From contig OZ025240.1 of the NCBI GenBank assembly GCA_964019155.1, forward strand, positions 35,880,769-35,944,768: a DNA stretch of 64,000 nucleotides, read 5' to 3'. Position 1 is the stretch's first letter; each line of letters starts with the position of its first letter. Of the stretch, positions 53,520 to 60,544 are shown in pieces. The notes below the pieces were generated by a model. That model saw nothing but the letters and a program-made list of their open reading frames with translations. It was not told where the DNA came from and did no database searches. Both the position numbers and the translations under genes were made by a program. The stretch is from Osedax fenrisi (Eukaryota; Annelida; Polychaeta; Sabellida; Siboglinidae).

Positions 53520-54972
53520 CATAAATAAATAAATATATCTAGACTTAACTAACTGTCGAAAACGTGACCCATTGATGTAGGATTGCAGCACATCCTTGAG
53601 AATAGAGAGTGTCTCTCCATCTTCGGAAGATAGTTCCAAGTGTTCAAGTTGTTTCGCTTTAGTCAACAGTTCATTTGATCTTTGCTTCAGAATACATTTA
53701 GATTACATTATTATAATAATAACAAACACCGTTATATTATTATTTCTTATAAGTTATATATTAATATATTGTAATATATATAACATATAATTTAAATTAT
53801 ATATATATATATATATATAAGTATTATAATATTTAATATAACTATAATTTGGAAATAAAATAAATACATTATTCGGGTAATGATATTCGAAATCAGTAAC
53901 ACCGAAGCCGAATAATCGTGATTACAAACAATCATGAATAGATCCGCTTCTTCACCGACATCAGTCACCCCGAACCGGATGTTTTCATCGTCTGTGCTTA
54001 TTCCATATTTAGTGGCGTACTCGGGAGAAGTTTTAATTCGAAAATCGAAGAATTCTTTAGATAGTTTGCTAACGTCGGCTTTTGTTTTGTATGCTATGAA
54101 TATGCAAGGTGTGAATATATATAGAATATATATAGAATATAGAATATTTATAATAGTTTATCTATATAATAGTTTACATATATAATTTTATATATTTTTT
54201 AAATGTAACACATAATTATCAATAGATAATTATAAATAAGTATAATGTTTTATTTAAGATATATATTTTACGATATCGAATATATAAGGCTATAATATCA
54301 ACGAATGAGAATTGCTGGTCACTGCTTATGCCACAATGATGAAATAGCTCATAATCAAATCTTATGGGAACCAAAGTTTGGTAGGAGAAATCGCGGAAGA
54401 TAAAAGTATTCTTACATAGACAATCTTAAGGAAGACACAGATATAAATGATATTGATGAGATCCGGAAAGTAATGATCGACAGGGGGATATTTCAAGGAG
54501 AGGTCGAACGAAAATTCTCCAAAAGTAAAGTAAAGTAAGTATAGCTATATATACATAAGTCAATATAAATAACCCCAATTATAGTTATTTAAGAAGATTG
54601 AATACATATAATTATAAACGATAAATGGGTATACCTTTAACCTATAAACAAAAATGTATACATTTTAATTACCAAATAAATACCTTGCTTTAAGTAAAGG
54701 TAGTAAGTCTATTAATATATATTTGATAATTTTATATTTTACATATTTTACATTATTTTATATAACCTTATAATATTTAACGACATTTTGCGTAATTTAA
54801 ATATATTCTACATAATATGATAGTTATAAGTTAATAACTTAACTAAATAAAGACTTTAAATTATAATTAAAATATAAATGACTAAATATTAACCTATTTC
54901 GCAATCCGCATTATCAAAGAGCAGGCAACAAATCAATAGTATAATGATTCTTATATCTGTCGCTGGCCCCAT
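33008..54972 (-). CDS. DUF885-family secreted/anchored zincin-like protein, complete 17-exon gene
   Basis: Spliced gene read on the minus strand. Exons (high to low): 54972-54894, 54093-53930, 53684-53554, 50846-50814, 49548-49422, 47062-46947, 45187-45115, 42073-41897, 41689-41603, 41463-41372, 40633-40523, 37077-37017, 35637-35530, 34753-34689, 33897-33826, 33525-33356, 33195-33008. Every junction has GT..AG and the phases add up to one frame of about 617 codons ending in TAA, close to the roughly 600 residues usual for the family. Residues 1-26 are a signal peptide (run IIILLICCLLF). The middle and C-terminal half carry the PF05960 blocks, including HEAEPGHHSQ and GWALYAESL, whose His and Glu residues could bind zinc (inference). 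The last 20 residues are hydrophobic, suggesting a GPI-type or membrane anchor. Introns hold many transposons. Family assignment is strong; substrate is unknown. Confidence 0.9.
33356..33525 (-). CDS. DUF885 gene exon 16: WTKQQAV..YM and PGQ..SYKIGEL blocks
   Basis: Acceptor CCTATAG, donor GTTTAT. Encodes WTKQQAVQYMKDHTFMSDEG, then EINRYITMPGQACSYKIGEL. Both are near-universal DUF885 signatures. The overlapping plus-strand frame is only a shadow. Confidence 0.95.
33826..33897 (-). CDS. DUF885 gene exon 15: RASRLVVDTGIH block
   Basis: Acceptor TTGTAG, donor GTTAAT. Encodes FGYLASTVFRASRLVVDTGI then HYK, matching the conserved 'l...l.RA.RLVvDtGiH...w'. Confidence 0.94.
34036..34342 (-). mobile_element. 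tRNA-derived SINE, family 2
   Basis: On the minus strand a tRNA-like head has an A box (TGGCTCAGTGGG, 34328-34317) and a B box (GTTCGACTCC, 34260-34251). An unrelated body follows, ending in AATAAATAAAAA and an (ATT)n tail. The spacing between the boxes is longer than in a plain tRNA. In intron 14 of the DUF885 gene. Confidence 0.65.
34689..34753 (-). CDS. DUF885 gene exon 14: GWALYAE block
   Basis: Acceptor CGCTAG, donor GTTAGA. Encodes GWALYAESLGDELGAFEDKY. With the Glu from exon 13 it forms EGWALYAE, a family hallmark that could supply the third metal ligand (inference). Confidence 0.94.
35201..35498 (+). mobile_element. tRNA-derived SINE, family 1, copy 1
   Basis: Head has A box TGGCTCAGAGG and B box GGTTCGACCC. 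The conserved body includes GGGTCTTAAAATATTATTTA, GGCTCTCGTTAAAACCAT, GCTTCGAAGGGACAT and AAAACTTCATCTAAGTTCCT. The tail is (AATAACAA)n. Lies in intron 13 of the DUF885 gene, opposite to its transcription. Confidence 0.88.
35530..35637 (-). CDS. DUF885 gene exon 13
   Basis: Acceptor CCAACAG, donor GTCATA. Encodes 36 residues including APLFRKLIEFRHYPLAPF and FYTAISE, the 'p.fR......y....yt...EGW' stretch whose final Glu precedes GWALYAE of the next exon. A SINE begins about 30 bases past the donor. Confidence 0.92.
37017..37077 (-). CDS. DUF885 gene exon 12: HEAEPGHHSQ motif
   Basis: Acceptor AACTAG, donor GTCACT. Encodes PKFEFPTLTLHEAEPGHHSQ. The HEA.PGHH.Q motif is the family signature and the likely metal and catalytic centre (inference). 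An L2-like LINE fills the intron before this exon. Confidence 0.94.
37300..40260 (-). mobile_element. L2-like LINE, decayed, in intron 11
   Basis: Minus strand: endonuclease region at 39938-39560 (YRPPSSLFTNFLSELESHF, NLIIIGHFNVQVNTH with H for the usual D in GDFN, and LISDHFVIYF with the catalytic SDH). Then an RT with many stops, then a C-terminal part at 38151-37870 (INWFSCNSLSLNITKTKSII; TTLGFTITNALDYSVHI). Plus-strand frames over it are shadows. The 3' end is near an A/T-rich (TTAT)n tail at about 37340-37365. Same clade as the 25832 element. Confidence 0.8.
40523..40633 (-). CDS. DUF885 gene exon 11: GSRPGIFNVN block
   Basis: Acceptor ACTATAG, donor GTACGT. Encodes LNVLHIPGGPTGFYTEPPLN then GSRPGIFNVNVYGLNK. 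This is the hallmark 'Y..p..dGsrPG.f.vN' segment just before the HE-PGHH motif. Typical of the family. Confidence 0.93.
40690..40800 (+). repeat. Repeat D fragment (copy 3)
   Basis: Matches the first block of repeat D (ATTGATTGATAATTAATTTA … TATTTGCTAACATACGT) with changes. Confidence 0.5.
41372..41463 (-). CDS. DUF885 gene exon 10
   Basis: Acceptor ATTCGCAG. The true donor appears to be GTTATT, five bases after a nearer GTAAAG, because only it keeps phase 2 into exon 11. Encodes the helix ending VFNTITTIPVK, equivalent to 'lp..F..lP..pv'. Confidence 0.85.
41603..41689 (-). CDS. DUF885 gene exon 9
   Basis: Acceptor ATTAG, donor GTAATC. Encodes EFKKKIYADPSNFYKSE, the 'ef...l..dp.fy' block that follows the LP-G-YY block in the family. 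Phase 0 on both sides. Confidence 0.88.
41897..42073 (-). CDS. DUF885 gene exon 8: LPNGEEYY block
   Basis: Acceptor TACTTTTCAG, donor GTAGAG. Encodes 59 residues with EYLPLARR, SLPNGEEYYKACLKWH and TPQHIHDIGLGQVRDIE. This is the signature 'LP.GeeYY...l..h.....tp..ih.iGl.ev..i' of DUF885 and one of the strongest matches in the gene. Confidence 0.93.
42412..44758 (+). mobile_element. Decayed autonomous hAT transposon (ZMYM/DUF4371-like transposase)
   Basis: Terminal repeats GGGGCGTCGGAA (42412-42423) and TTCCGACGCCCC (44747-44758). The plus strand encodes a broken transposase: LRGHSYDGVANMSGQYN and CGAHRINLIA (about 42930-43065), RKALRVVYDLGLLYEQ, LKPLCPIRWTGKSCI (43190-43240), and a C-terminal dimerisation segment PSSSVSC-stop-GGFSKLRIIKTL then LRSTMLDSRLNELVLANINQ (44350-44480). 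Many stops. Both ends have long G/C runs. Lies in intron 7 of the DUF885 gene. No exact target duplication found. Confidence 0.88.
42424..42650. repeat. G-run/C-run hairpin pair in the hAT left end
   Basis: Two tandem copies of a unit ATATG-(G)9-10-CKAAGTATKKTTTG-(C)8-11-ATGAAATATG: G runs at 42466-42474 and 42591-42600, facing C runs at 42489-42496 and 42615-42625. Each can form a G:C hairpin or quadruplex. A C run also sits near the right end (44725-44733). Confidence 0.85.
45115..45187 (-). CDS. DUF885 gene exon 7
   Basis: Acceptor GACAG, donor GTTAGT (phase 0). Encodes QNMSAVIHDQLRPAMQNMAD then YLEL, matching the 'PA...l..yL' helix just before the LP-G-YY block. Confidence 0.88.
45188..46946. 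other. Intron 6 of the DUF885 gene
   Basis: A+T-rich. A plus frame at 46382-46615 has no recognisable product. No transposon identified. Confidence 0.5.
46947..47062 (-). CDS. DUF885 gene exon 6
   Basis: Acceptor CAATAG, donor GTAATT (phase 2). Encodes 38 residues rich in Lys, Gln and Phe (IKHLKNEIQFIDTD; FYKQFYKFGQLIQDEK), the helical linker of the family. Confidence 0.8.
47850..49386 (+). mobile_element. Family B TIR element with nested hAT MITE
   Basis: GGGGAAAGTCCCCTATTACC … GAGACTTTCCCC. Ladder motifs at the left end, then TATCTCAGTAACTATAAGAG. A (TA)n run has expanded inside (about 47955-48034). The insertion at 48052-48549 lies between ATTAG and TAATG of the host sequence. Confidence 0.85.
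48052..48549. mobile_element. hAT-type MITE nested in family B
   Basis: 498 bases with ends CAACGTTTTTCCAAAGGAAA… and …TTTCCTTTGGAAAATCTTTG, about 30-base inverted repeats continuing to GATATTGCAC. Flanked by ATATTAG on both sides (48045-48051, 48550-48556). CTAGATGGCRAWAT occurs as a direct repeat inside. No coding frame. Confidence 0.88.
49422..49548 (-). CDS. DUF885 gene exon 5
   Basis: Acceptor TTCATAG, donor GTTCGT (phase 0). Encodes YGQFTTMRTYLVEVVRVLGW and MPTQSRRDADDIIKRI, the amphipathic region before the first conserved core. Only about 36 bases separate its 3' end from the family B element at 47850-49386. Confidence 0.8.
50057..50343. repeat. Foldback element in intron 4
   Basis: Arms of about 107 bases (50057-50163 and 50236-50343) are nearly perfect complements, from GTGTACGTTAACACACATTT inward to GAATTCATTTATATAT, around a loop of about 72 bases. 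A transcript would form a long hairpin. Confidence 0.9.
50814..50846 (-). CDS. DUF885 gene exon 4: 33-base micro-exon
   Basis: Acceptor CTGCAG, donor GTTAAC. It supplies the third base of the His codon from exon 3, ten residues (PMGHSKFTTL) and two bases of the next codon. Chosen because it is the only piece found between exons 3 and 5 whose phases close on both sides. Less certain than its neighbours. Confidence 0.6.
51625..52535 (-). mobile_element. Family B TIR element, reversed
   Basis: About 911 bases, opposite in orientation to the 56115 copy. Left end GGAGAAAGTATCCGATTACC, central ladder at 51784-51826, right end with GTTACTGAAATACGAGA, TATTAGGAGGGG and a decayed tip (GGTAATCGGAGACTATATC). 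In intron 3. Confidence 0.82.
52696..52741. promoter_or_regulatory. Three TCACGTGA sites in a 19-base tandem repeat
   Basis: TCACGTGA at 52696-52703, 52715-52722 and 52734-52741, exactly 19 bases apart, with related half-copies on either side (ATGTGATCCCGTGCG; GACCACGTAC). TCACGTGA is the high-affinity E-box of MiT/TFE, USF and SREBP-type bHLH-ZIP factors. Lies in intron 3 of the DUF885 gene. Confidence 0.5.
53554..53684 (-). CDS. DUF885 gene exon 3
   Basis: Follows acceptor CTGAAG. Encodes a helical stretch (NELLTKAKQLEHLELSSEDG, then ILKDVLQSYINGSRFR) matching the family pattern in which Leu-rich helices flank 'Ls.ed'. Donor GTTAGT, phase 2. Confidence 0.85.
53930..54093 (-). CDS. DUF885 gene exon 2
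   Basis: Follows acceptor TTCATAG. Encodes the N-terminal DUF885 block with KLSKEFFDFRIKTSPEYATKYG, where the family usually has a 'P..AT..G' motif. The chosen donor GTTTGT keeps phase 0 into exon 3; an alternative donor a little earlier (GTGACT) is possible. Confidence 0.85.
54296..54540 (+). mobile_element. RTE-like LINE 3' fragment
   Basis: Reads MRIAGHCLCHNDEIAHNQIL, WEPKFGRRNRGR, YIDNLKEDTDINDIDEIRKV, MIDRG and ends with an AAGTAAAGTAAAGTAAG tail. One internal stop. In intron 1 of the DUF885 gene. Confidence 0.8.
54894..54972 (-). CDS. DUF885 gene exon 1: start codon and signal peptide
   Basis: Starts MGPATDIRIIILLICCLL. The basic residue, hydrophobic core and small polar stretch (DNADC) are a standard cleavable signal peptide. 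It ends one base into a codon before donor GTTAAT. A TATA-like box lies about 135 bases upstream. Confidence 0.85.
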
Positions 54973-55031
54973 TGTCTTAACACTGTTCTATAAATGTGTT
55001 GTAGAGAGAGTTAGTGTACTATTTCTACATT

Positions 55032-55112
55032 ATTTGCATCAATACACACTGTGTGCACATGTGCATATCACCGTGGTGTTATTGAAATATTTATGAGGCA
55101 TATGCTTATATA
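55032..55112 (-). promoter_or_regulatory. Likely core promoter of the DUF885 gene
   Basis: On the minus strand a TATATAAG box (55112-55105) lies about 133 bases before the start codon. Between them sits a perfect POU octamer (ATTTGCAT, 55032-55039, plus-strand reading) and a CACATGTG palindrome. Motifs are seen; function is inferred. Confidence 0.45.
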
Positions 55113-55241
55113 ACCTATTATTCATATATATATATATATATTTAACATTTCTATAGTTTAAAATAAATTTATTTTACGGATTTTACAAAACTAATAGTTC
55201 TTCCAAATAATATATGACTACTTTATACATATAGGTAGGCA

Positions 55242-55809
55242 GGGGAAAGTACTCGAATACCGACACCCTAACAATAAATCTCCATTACTTTATTATTTCT
55301 CAATTAAATATTTCCAAATTTTATTTATAAGTATTGAGTAGGTATTAACATATAATAATTATTTTAAAATTTAATGTTATTTGTTTAACTCTGAGATAAC
55401 TGGGGTGTCGATATTATGCGTAATTAGAGTGAAAATGGAATTTGAAAATTTGTGAAAATTGATGTTGCTTAGGTAAAAGTTTATAACTTTGTAACAAAGT
55501 ATGAAAAATACAAAATATTTTCGGAAAATAGTAAAATATAATTAGATCTATAAGATTTATTTTAAATATTTAAAATACCTACTTTTTCAAATGATTGAGA
55601 ATCGATATTGTACTTTTAAAATTTCATAAATTTAGTTGTTTGAGTTGTAACGAAAAAATCATTTTTTAGTTTATATTAAAAAAAAAATATACTTATATGA
55701 ATTAGATTGATTACAATTTCGTACATTAATTATTTTTTGATTGTAATTATTTTAGGAGATCTCTAGGGTGTCGATATTACGTGCATGTCGATATTAGAGC
55801 ACTTTCCCC
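55242..55809. mobile_element. Family C TIR element
   Basis: 568 bases, GGGGAAAGTACTCGAATACC … GATATTAGAGCACTTTCCCC. Motifs: GAATACCGACACC (55254), GGGGTGTCGATATT (55404), GGGTGTCGATATTACGTGCA and TGTCGATATTAGAG (55767-55799). Shares ACAATAAAT after the left motif and GATAAC before the central one with family A, but is shorter. Confidence 0.8.
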
Positions 55810-55831
55810 TATGTATGTTTTTTTTTCTATA

Positions 55832-56114
55832 GGGGAAAGTACTTCATGGAGTACACACATTTCACGGGTTACATCTTAATATATATTGATCCTACAAATA
55901 ATTTTCATATGTACATTTTAGAGAATTAAAAAACATTGAGATCAATTTAATTTTAATAAATCAAAAATCAATAACATTCGAATTATTGATTGATTTATGG
56001 GATGCTATCATTTATTACTTTTTCTATTAAATATGAATGATGATTATAAAATAATTAAAGAATATTTATTATTTCTTAATATTTAATAACGTATTTTTAC
56101 TTTTTGTCTAATTA
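55832..56114 (+). mobile_element. Fourth GGGGAAAGT-ended element, left part only
   Basis: TATAGGGGAAAGTACTTCAT starts 23 bases after family C ends and runs up to the start of the family B copy at 56115. No matching right end was found. Motif content differs (GGAGTACACACATTTCACGG). Confidence 0.45.
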
Positions 56115-57068
56115 GGGGAAAGTCCCCGATTACCGACCCCCTCCTAATACCGACCCCCTCTCGTATCTCAGTAACTATAAGAGATATAAAAAAATAATAT
56201 ATGCACGAACTGTTAGTAATTTAATGATAAATATGAATAAATATTTTGTTTTAAGAAATATTTAATCCTACAATTGTTATTTGATAAAATGTAATATTAT
56301 GTTTTTACTTTTTAAATATTTGAATAATAACTTTTTTTAAATCATTGTAAATACTTTATTATTTAAATGAAAGCTTAATACTTAGCAAAATATTGTAGAA
56401 CAATAACATGTTTATAACTTTTATAAAAATAATTTAATTTAAATAACTATTAACCAATATATCTTAATTATAGCAACCCATATTATTTTCCTATTACCGA
56501 CCCCCTAAATTACCCTAATACCGACCCCATGTGATTTATAATATCCAATCAAAATAGATCCGTATTTTACTTTAAAATATGTCGTAAGTTGTTTGTGTAT
56601 CATTGATATAGATTTAGGATTCATTATTCTAGTTGATTATATACATACTGATTAATAAATAAATATTAAATAATAATATACACTATTTTAATATAATTAC
56701 AATAAAGTTTAAATTTAAATTTAATATTACTATTAAAACATAAATTCAATACAAAATAAGTTGCGTGAATTTTATAATTAATTATATTTATGTATATCTA
56801 TTATTTTTATTGGATATTATAATACTACAATTATTTATATCACGATTATTTTAGGGGGTCGGTAATAGGAGAAGGGGGTCGGTAATAGGTACATGAATCC
56901 GATTACCGACCCCCCTGTTTATTCTTATAAATATAATTATATCAAACATTTAAAATAGCCACATTATTCATTGCCATAATATTACCATAATTACAAAATT
57001 TAAAATAATTATATTGAATAAGTTATTACAAATAATAATTTAGGGGTCGGTAATCGTAGACTTTCCCC
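56115..57068 (+). mobile_element. Family B TIR element, complete reference copy
   Basis: 954 bases between TA dinucleotides, GGGGAAAGTCCCCGATTACC … GGTAATCGTAGACTTTCCCC. Ladder: left pair 56127-56160 followed by TATCTCAGTAACTAT; internal pair 56492-56529 followed by TATCCAATCAAAA; central cluster 56853-56915, with one unit locally duplicated; right motif 57041-57056. No coding frame. Confidence 0.9.
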
Positions 57069-57210
57069 TATATATTAACTTTTAGAATAACGGGTGAAAT
57101 AAATAAGTTATCACTAAATACATATTTGAAAAGGACGTTTTTGAAAAACTGCAGAGTTTGGTAATTCACAGAAAAATGGCCTTTTGTACTCTTTTATTAA
57201 TCAAATAAAA

Positions 57211-57520
57211 ACTGCTTGTGTGGCTCAGTTGGATAAGGCGTTAGACACACAAGCAGTAGGATACGGGTTCAAGCCTTGTATGGATCATTATAATAGGTCT
57301 TACAATAATATTTAGAAGTGATCTTATCCTAACTGTGTATAAATAATGATCAGCTCTCGTTAAAATCATGCATGGATCCAAGCATACATGGATACCTTAA
57401 CACGATAGTGGGTTCGAAGGGACATATGTCTAATATTAAAGTCATATGGTATAAGTGAAAACTTCATCATAGTTCCAGTATAGGATTAAAGGACTCCACT
57501 AAAATAAAAATAAAAATATT
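57211..57520 (+). mobile_element. tRNA-derived SINE, family 1, copy 2
   Basis: Head with A box TGGCTCAGTTGG and B box GGTTCAAGCC (decayed), then the same body as the 35201 copy with an insertion near 57370-57395 (CATGGATCCAAGCATA), and tail AAAATAAAAATAAAAATA. Confidence 0.85.
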
Positions 57521-57595
57521 CTAATATAACAATCTAATATCTAATTTTATTAATAAAATAAGAAATCTATTATGTAAAAGTAAATTTTGTGTATA

Positions 57596-57860
57596 TTAAT
57601 ATGGTAACGTTTTTTTTTCAGTAAAAATAGTATCCCAATTTTGTTTTTGGATTAATTTTTTTAAATAAATTGTATTTCCTTTTTTAATTTGTCTTTTATA
57701 AATGTATTTAATCTGTTTTAAAATGTTGTTATAATTTATTTTAAATTTAAAATAAATTGTAAAATGTTTACTTATATCTTGTTTTATTATAGTTGTTTCC
57801 ATTATTTTATTATAATCTATATTATATGATATTAAATCAATTAGGGTATAATTAATAAAT
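57596..57860 (-). mobile_element. CR1-like LINE fragment (endonuclease/RT linker)
   Basis: The minus frame reads IKQDISKHFTIYFKFKINYN, RQIKKGNTIYLKKLIQKQNW and DTIF. This matches the linker after the endonuclease in the 5036-8070 element (…RKITINNTKRLINALKNTNW). Confidence 0.55.
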
Positions 57861-58402
57861 TATTAAGGTATTATTAGTGATAAATGGATAAATTAGTTAA
57901 AATCGAAATAAAGTAATTTTATAAAATTACTGAATGAAATATTATGATGATATGTTATTTAGTAACTGTTTAATAAATTATTTATGAAATCAGTTTATAA
58001 ATAACATACAAATCATATTTTATAGCAATACATTATTTATTTTTAAATGAATTTCAAACACATGTGTTTTACTCTGAATAATTTGTATTGCAATGTTTTC
58101 ATATATAAATTAGTGTTTAGATAAAGCTATCTACCTAATTTCTTTTGATATATATATAACACATATATTTACAATTCCAGAGATTCCATATATAATATAA
58201 TTCCAATGTATTGGATTTTTATAAAATTGGTGAACAAAAATCATGTTTATTGGTATACAATGTATACATTGTATATATAACAATAAACTTAAATGAACTT
58301 ACATGTACACAATTTATATTATTATTTATTTTTGAGCTTATCAAAGTTTTTATTTAAAATTCTAATGTATTCTATATGATATGATATATATATAAATATA
58401 TA

Positions 58403-58743
58403 CAGTCAACTCTCTGTAAGTCGGACTACGGATAAGTTGGACTTCTCGATAAGTCGGACACATTTATTTGGTTTGGTTGAATTTGTATCTAGTTGTTAAA
58501 TTAATGTTAAATTAATCGGAAAAGTCAGAATTTTCTATAAGTCGGACATGTTATTGTTATTTTTATGATTTGTAAACTGGATATGTCGAAATGTTTACTT
58601 TAAATAATTTTAGTAAGTAATATTATTGAATACAACATTTTATGTTGTTAATTGTTGCATAATACCACATTTAAGTAATCCTTTAACTCACTAAGTCGGA
58701 CACTTTTCCCGGTCACTTGCGTGTCAGACTTATCGGGAGTTGA

Positions 58744-58746
<3 letters not shown>
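58403..58746. mobile_element. pogo/Tigger-like MITE
   Basis: 344 bases with ends CAGTCAACTCTCTGTAAGTC … TATCGGGAGTTGACTG, flanked by TA on both sides. CAGT termini with a TA target are typical of the pogo/Tigger branch of Tc1-mariner. ATAAGTCGGAC recurs inside both ends. Confidence 0.85.
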
Positions 58747-58787
<41 letters not shown>

Positions 58788-59009
58788 ATGTGTGGGTGTG
58801 TGTGGGTGTATATGTTATAGTATATTAGTCAGTATATACTAAATATAGTTGACATCGTAATGTTAATAATACATTTCACAGCTGAAAGAGCTCATCAATA
58901 TTCATTTGTGAAAAGTTCTATTGTATTATTAGTAGCCTGTATGTAGCGTATTCGCAGGAGTATTAATGTCCATGGTTCTGTCCTCGAGGGGCGTGTCTAT
59001 CCTATCATA

Positions 59010-59139
59010 CGACCACGTGGTCGCTAGAGCCCCTATCGATTGTTCTGTTCACTAATTGTACTGTTTACTAATTACGCAACGCCTCACTCACGACGATTTC
59101 ATCAACTATTACATAATCATCGTAATGGATGACGTCATC
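59010..59139. promoter_or_regulatory. E-box and CRE palindromes
   Basis: Perfect 14-bp palindrome CGACCACGTGGTCG with a CACGTG core (59010-59023), and perfect 12-bp palindrome GATGACGTCATC, a full CREB/ATF site (59128-59139). The patch between them is less A+T-rich than average. No adjacent exon was recognised. Confidence 0.4.
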
Positions 59140-59573
59140 GCGCATGATGGGTGAATCATCACAAATTACTTAGCTTATTATTCATGTAAATAATGTAAGT
59201 ACGTAACGTATATATATTAGTAATATACGTAATTATACATAATGGAATCAATATATAATTATATTATTATATATATTATATTTAAAATATTTAGAATTTA
59301 AATAATAATGACGTAATGACGACACATTACGACGAATACGCGTTATGCATGACTCGTAATATAACGATAATTAAGGGATAACACCGGGCTACATTATCAG
59401 GTTATATAATGTATAATTTCTTTATAAATTAATGTAATGCATACTTGAATAAGTAAACATCGCTATTGGTGTTGATGTTGATGACGTTGTACATAATGCA
59501 TTATGATGCTAAAATAGTAACTTCGAAGATGTTAATAAACGATTTCAATATATATATATATATATATATATAA

Positions 59574-59904
59574 ACTGCATGTATAGCTCAGTTGGTTAAT
59601 ACGTCAAACACACAAGCAGTATACTGCCTATAGGACTCGGGTTCGACCCTCGTCCGGACCATTAATTAATTTTTAAAATGGGTCTTAAAATATTATTTAG
59701 AAATGATCTTATATAATTGTGTATACATAAATAATCGGCTCTCGTTAAAACCATGGATGCCTTAAAATGAGACCAGCTTCGAAGGGACATTATAATGTCT
59801 CTCCATAGAGCCATATGGTTATAAATGAAAACTTCATCTAAGTTCCTGGTTGGGATGAAAGGACTGCACCAAATAAAACAACAATAACAATAACAACAAT
59901 ACAT
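59574..59904 (+). mobile_element. tRNA-derived SINE, family 1, copy 3
   Basis: Head with A box TAGCTCAGTTGG and intact B box GGTTCGACCC. The same body as the other copies. Tail (ACAATA)n. Confidence 0.88.
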
Positions 59905-60044
59905 ACACATATAACACATGGCGGAGACACTCGCTATTAACTCGATTGTGCGTACACGCTATAGTAGGTATTCCTGTATCGCTTACACTAGGCCCACTAT
60001 ATCAGCATGTTATATTCCCTATACCAGAAACTCTTCATTCGTAT

Positions 60045-60132
60045 AGGTAATATATAGGTAATATATAGGTAAGATATGGGTAAGCTATGGGTAAGATATG
60101 GGTAAGATATGGGTAAGATATGGGTAAGATAT
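60045..60132. repeat. GGGTAAGATAT minisatellite
   Basis: About eight 11-base units, starting as AGGTAATATAT and becoming GGGTAAGATAT. Every later unit contains GGTAAG, a 5' splice-site-like string. Confidence 0.85.
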
Positions 60133-60390
60133 ATATCTGCCCTCAATATAATAGGCACTTATATCATGACTTATTCCATTAAAATAATGATATTCTCGCT
60201 ATCAAATTAACTTGGATAACAACTGTAAATTGAAGTGTATACATGCATTCGAATGGGTGAGTCAGAAGAAATAATAACATATATAACATAATATATATAT
60301 ATATATATATATGATAAATTTCCATAAGCGTAAATGTGCCTAAATAAAATTTAATTATCCAATTCGTGTCTATAATTATAGCACTATCCG

Positions 60391-60471
60391 CACCTGGAAA
60401 TGTGCTATTATATCGAGTTTCAAATTAATTTGATGTAAGGGAAACTCGATATAACGGCACATTTCCCAATG
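60391..60471. mobile_element. Short foldback MITE, Tigger-like
   Basis: Arms GGAAATGTGCTATTATATCG… (60396-60420) and …CGATATAACGGCACATTTCC (60442-60466) pair at 23 of 25 positions. The CTCGATATAACG string is common near the ends of pogo/Tigger-type MITEs. Confidence 0.6.
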
Positions 60472-60544
60472 CGATGAGTACCATATATGGCACTAGAGTA
60501 TAGTATATAAGGTAAATTTCACACACACACATATATATATATAT

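Noticed and set aside
60045..60132. CRISPR-like array
   Set aside because: Units are contiguous with no spacers, in a eukaryotic genome; it is a minisatellite.
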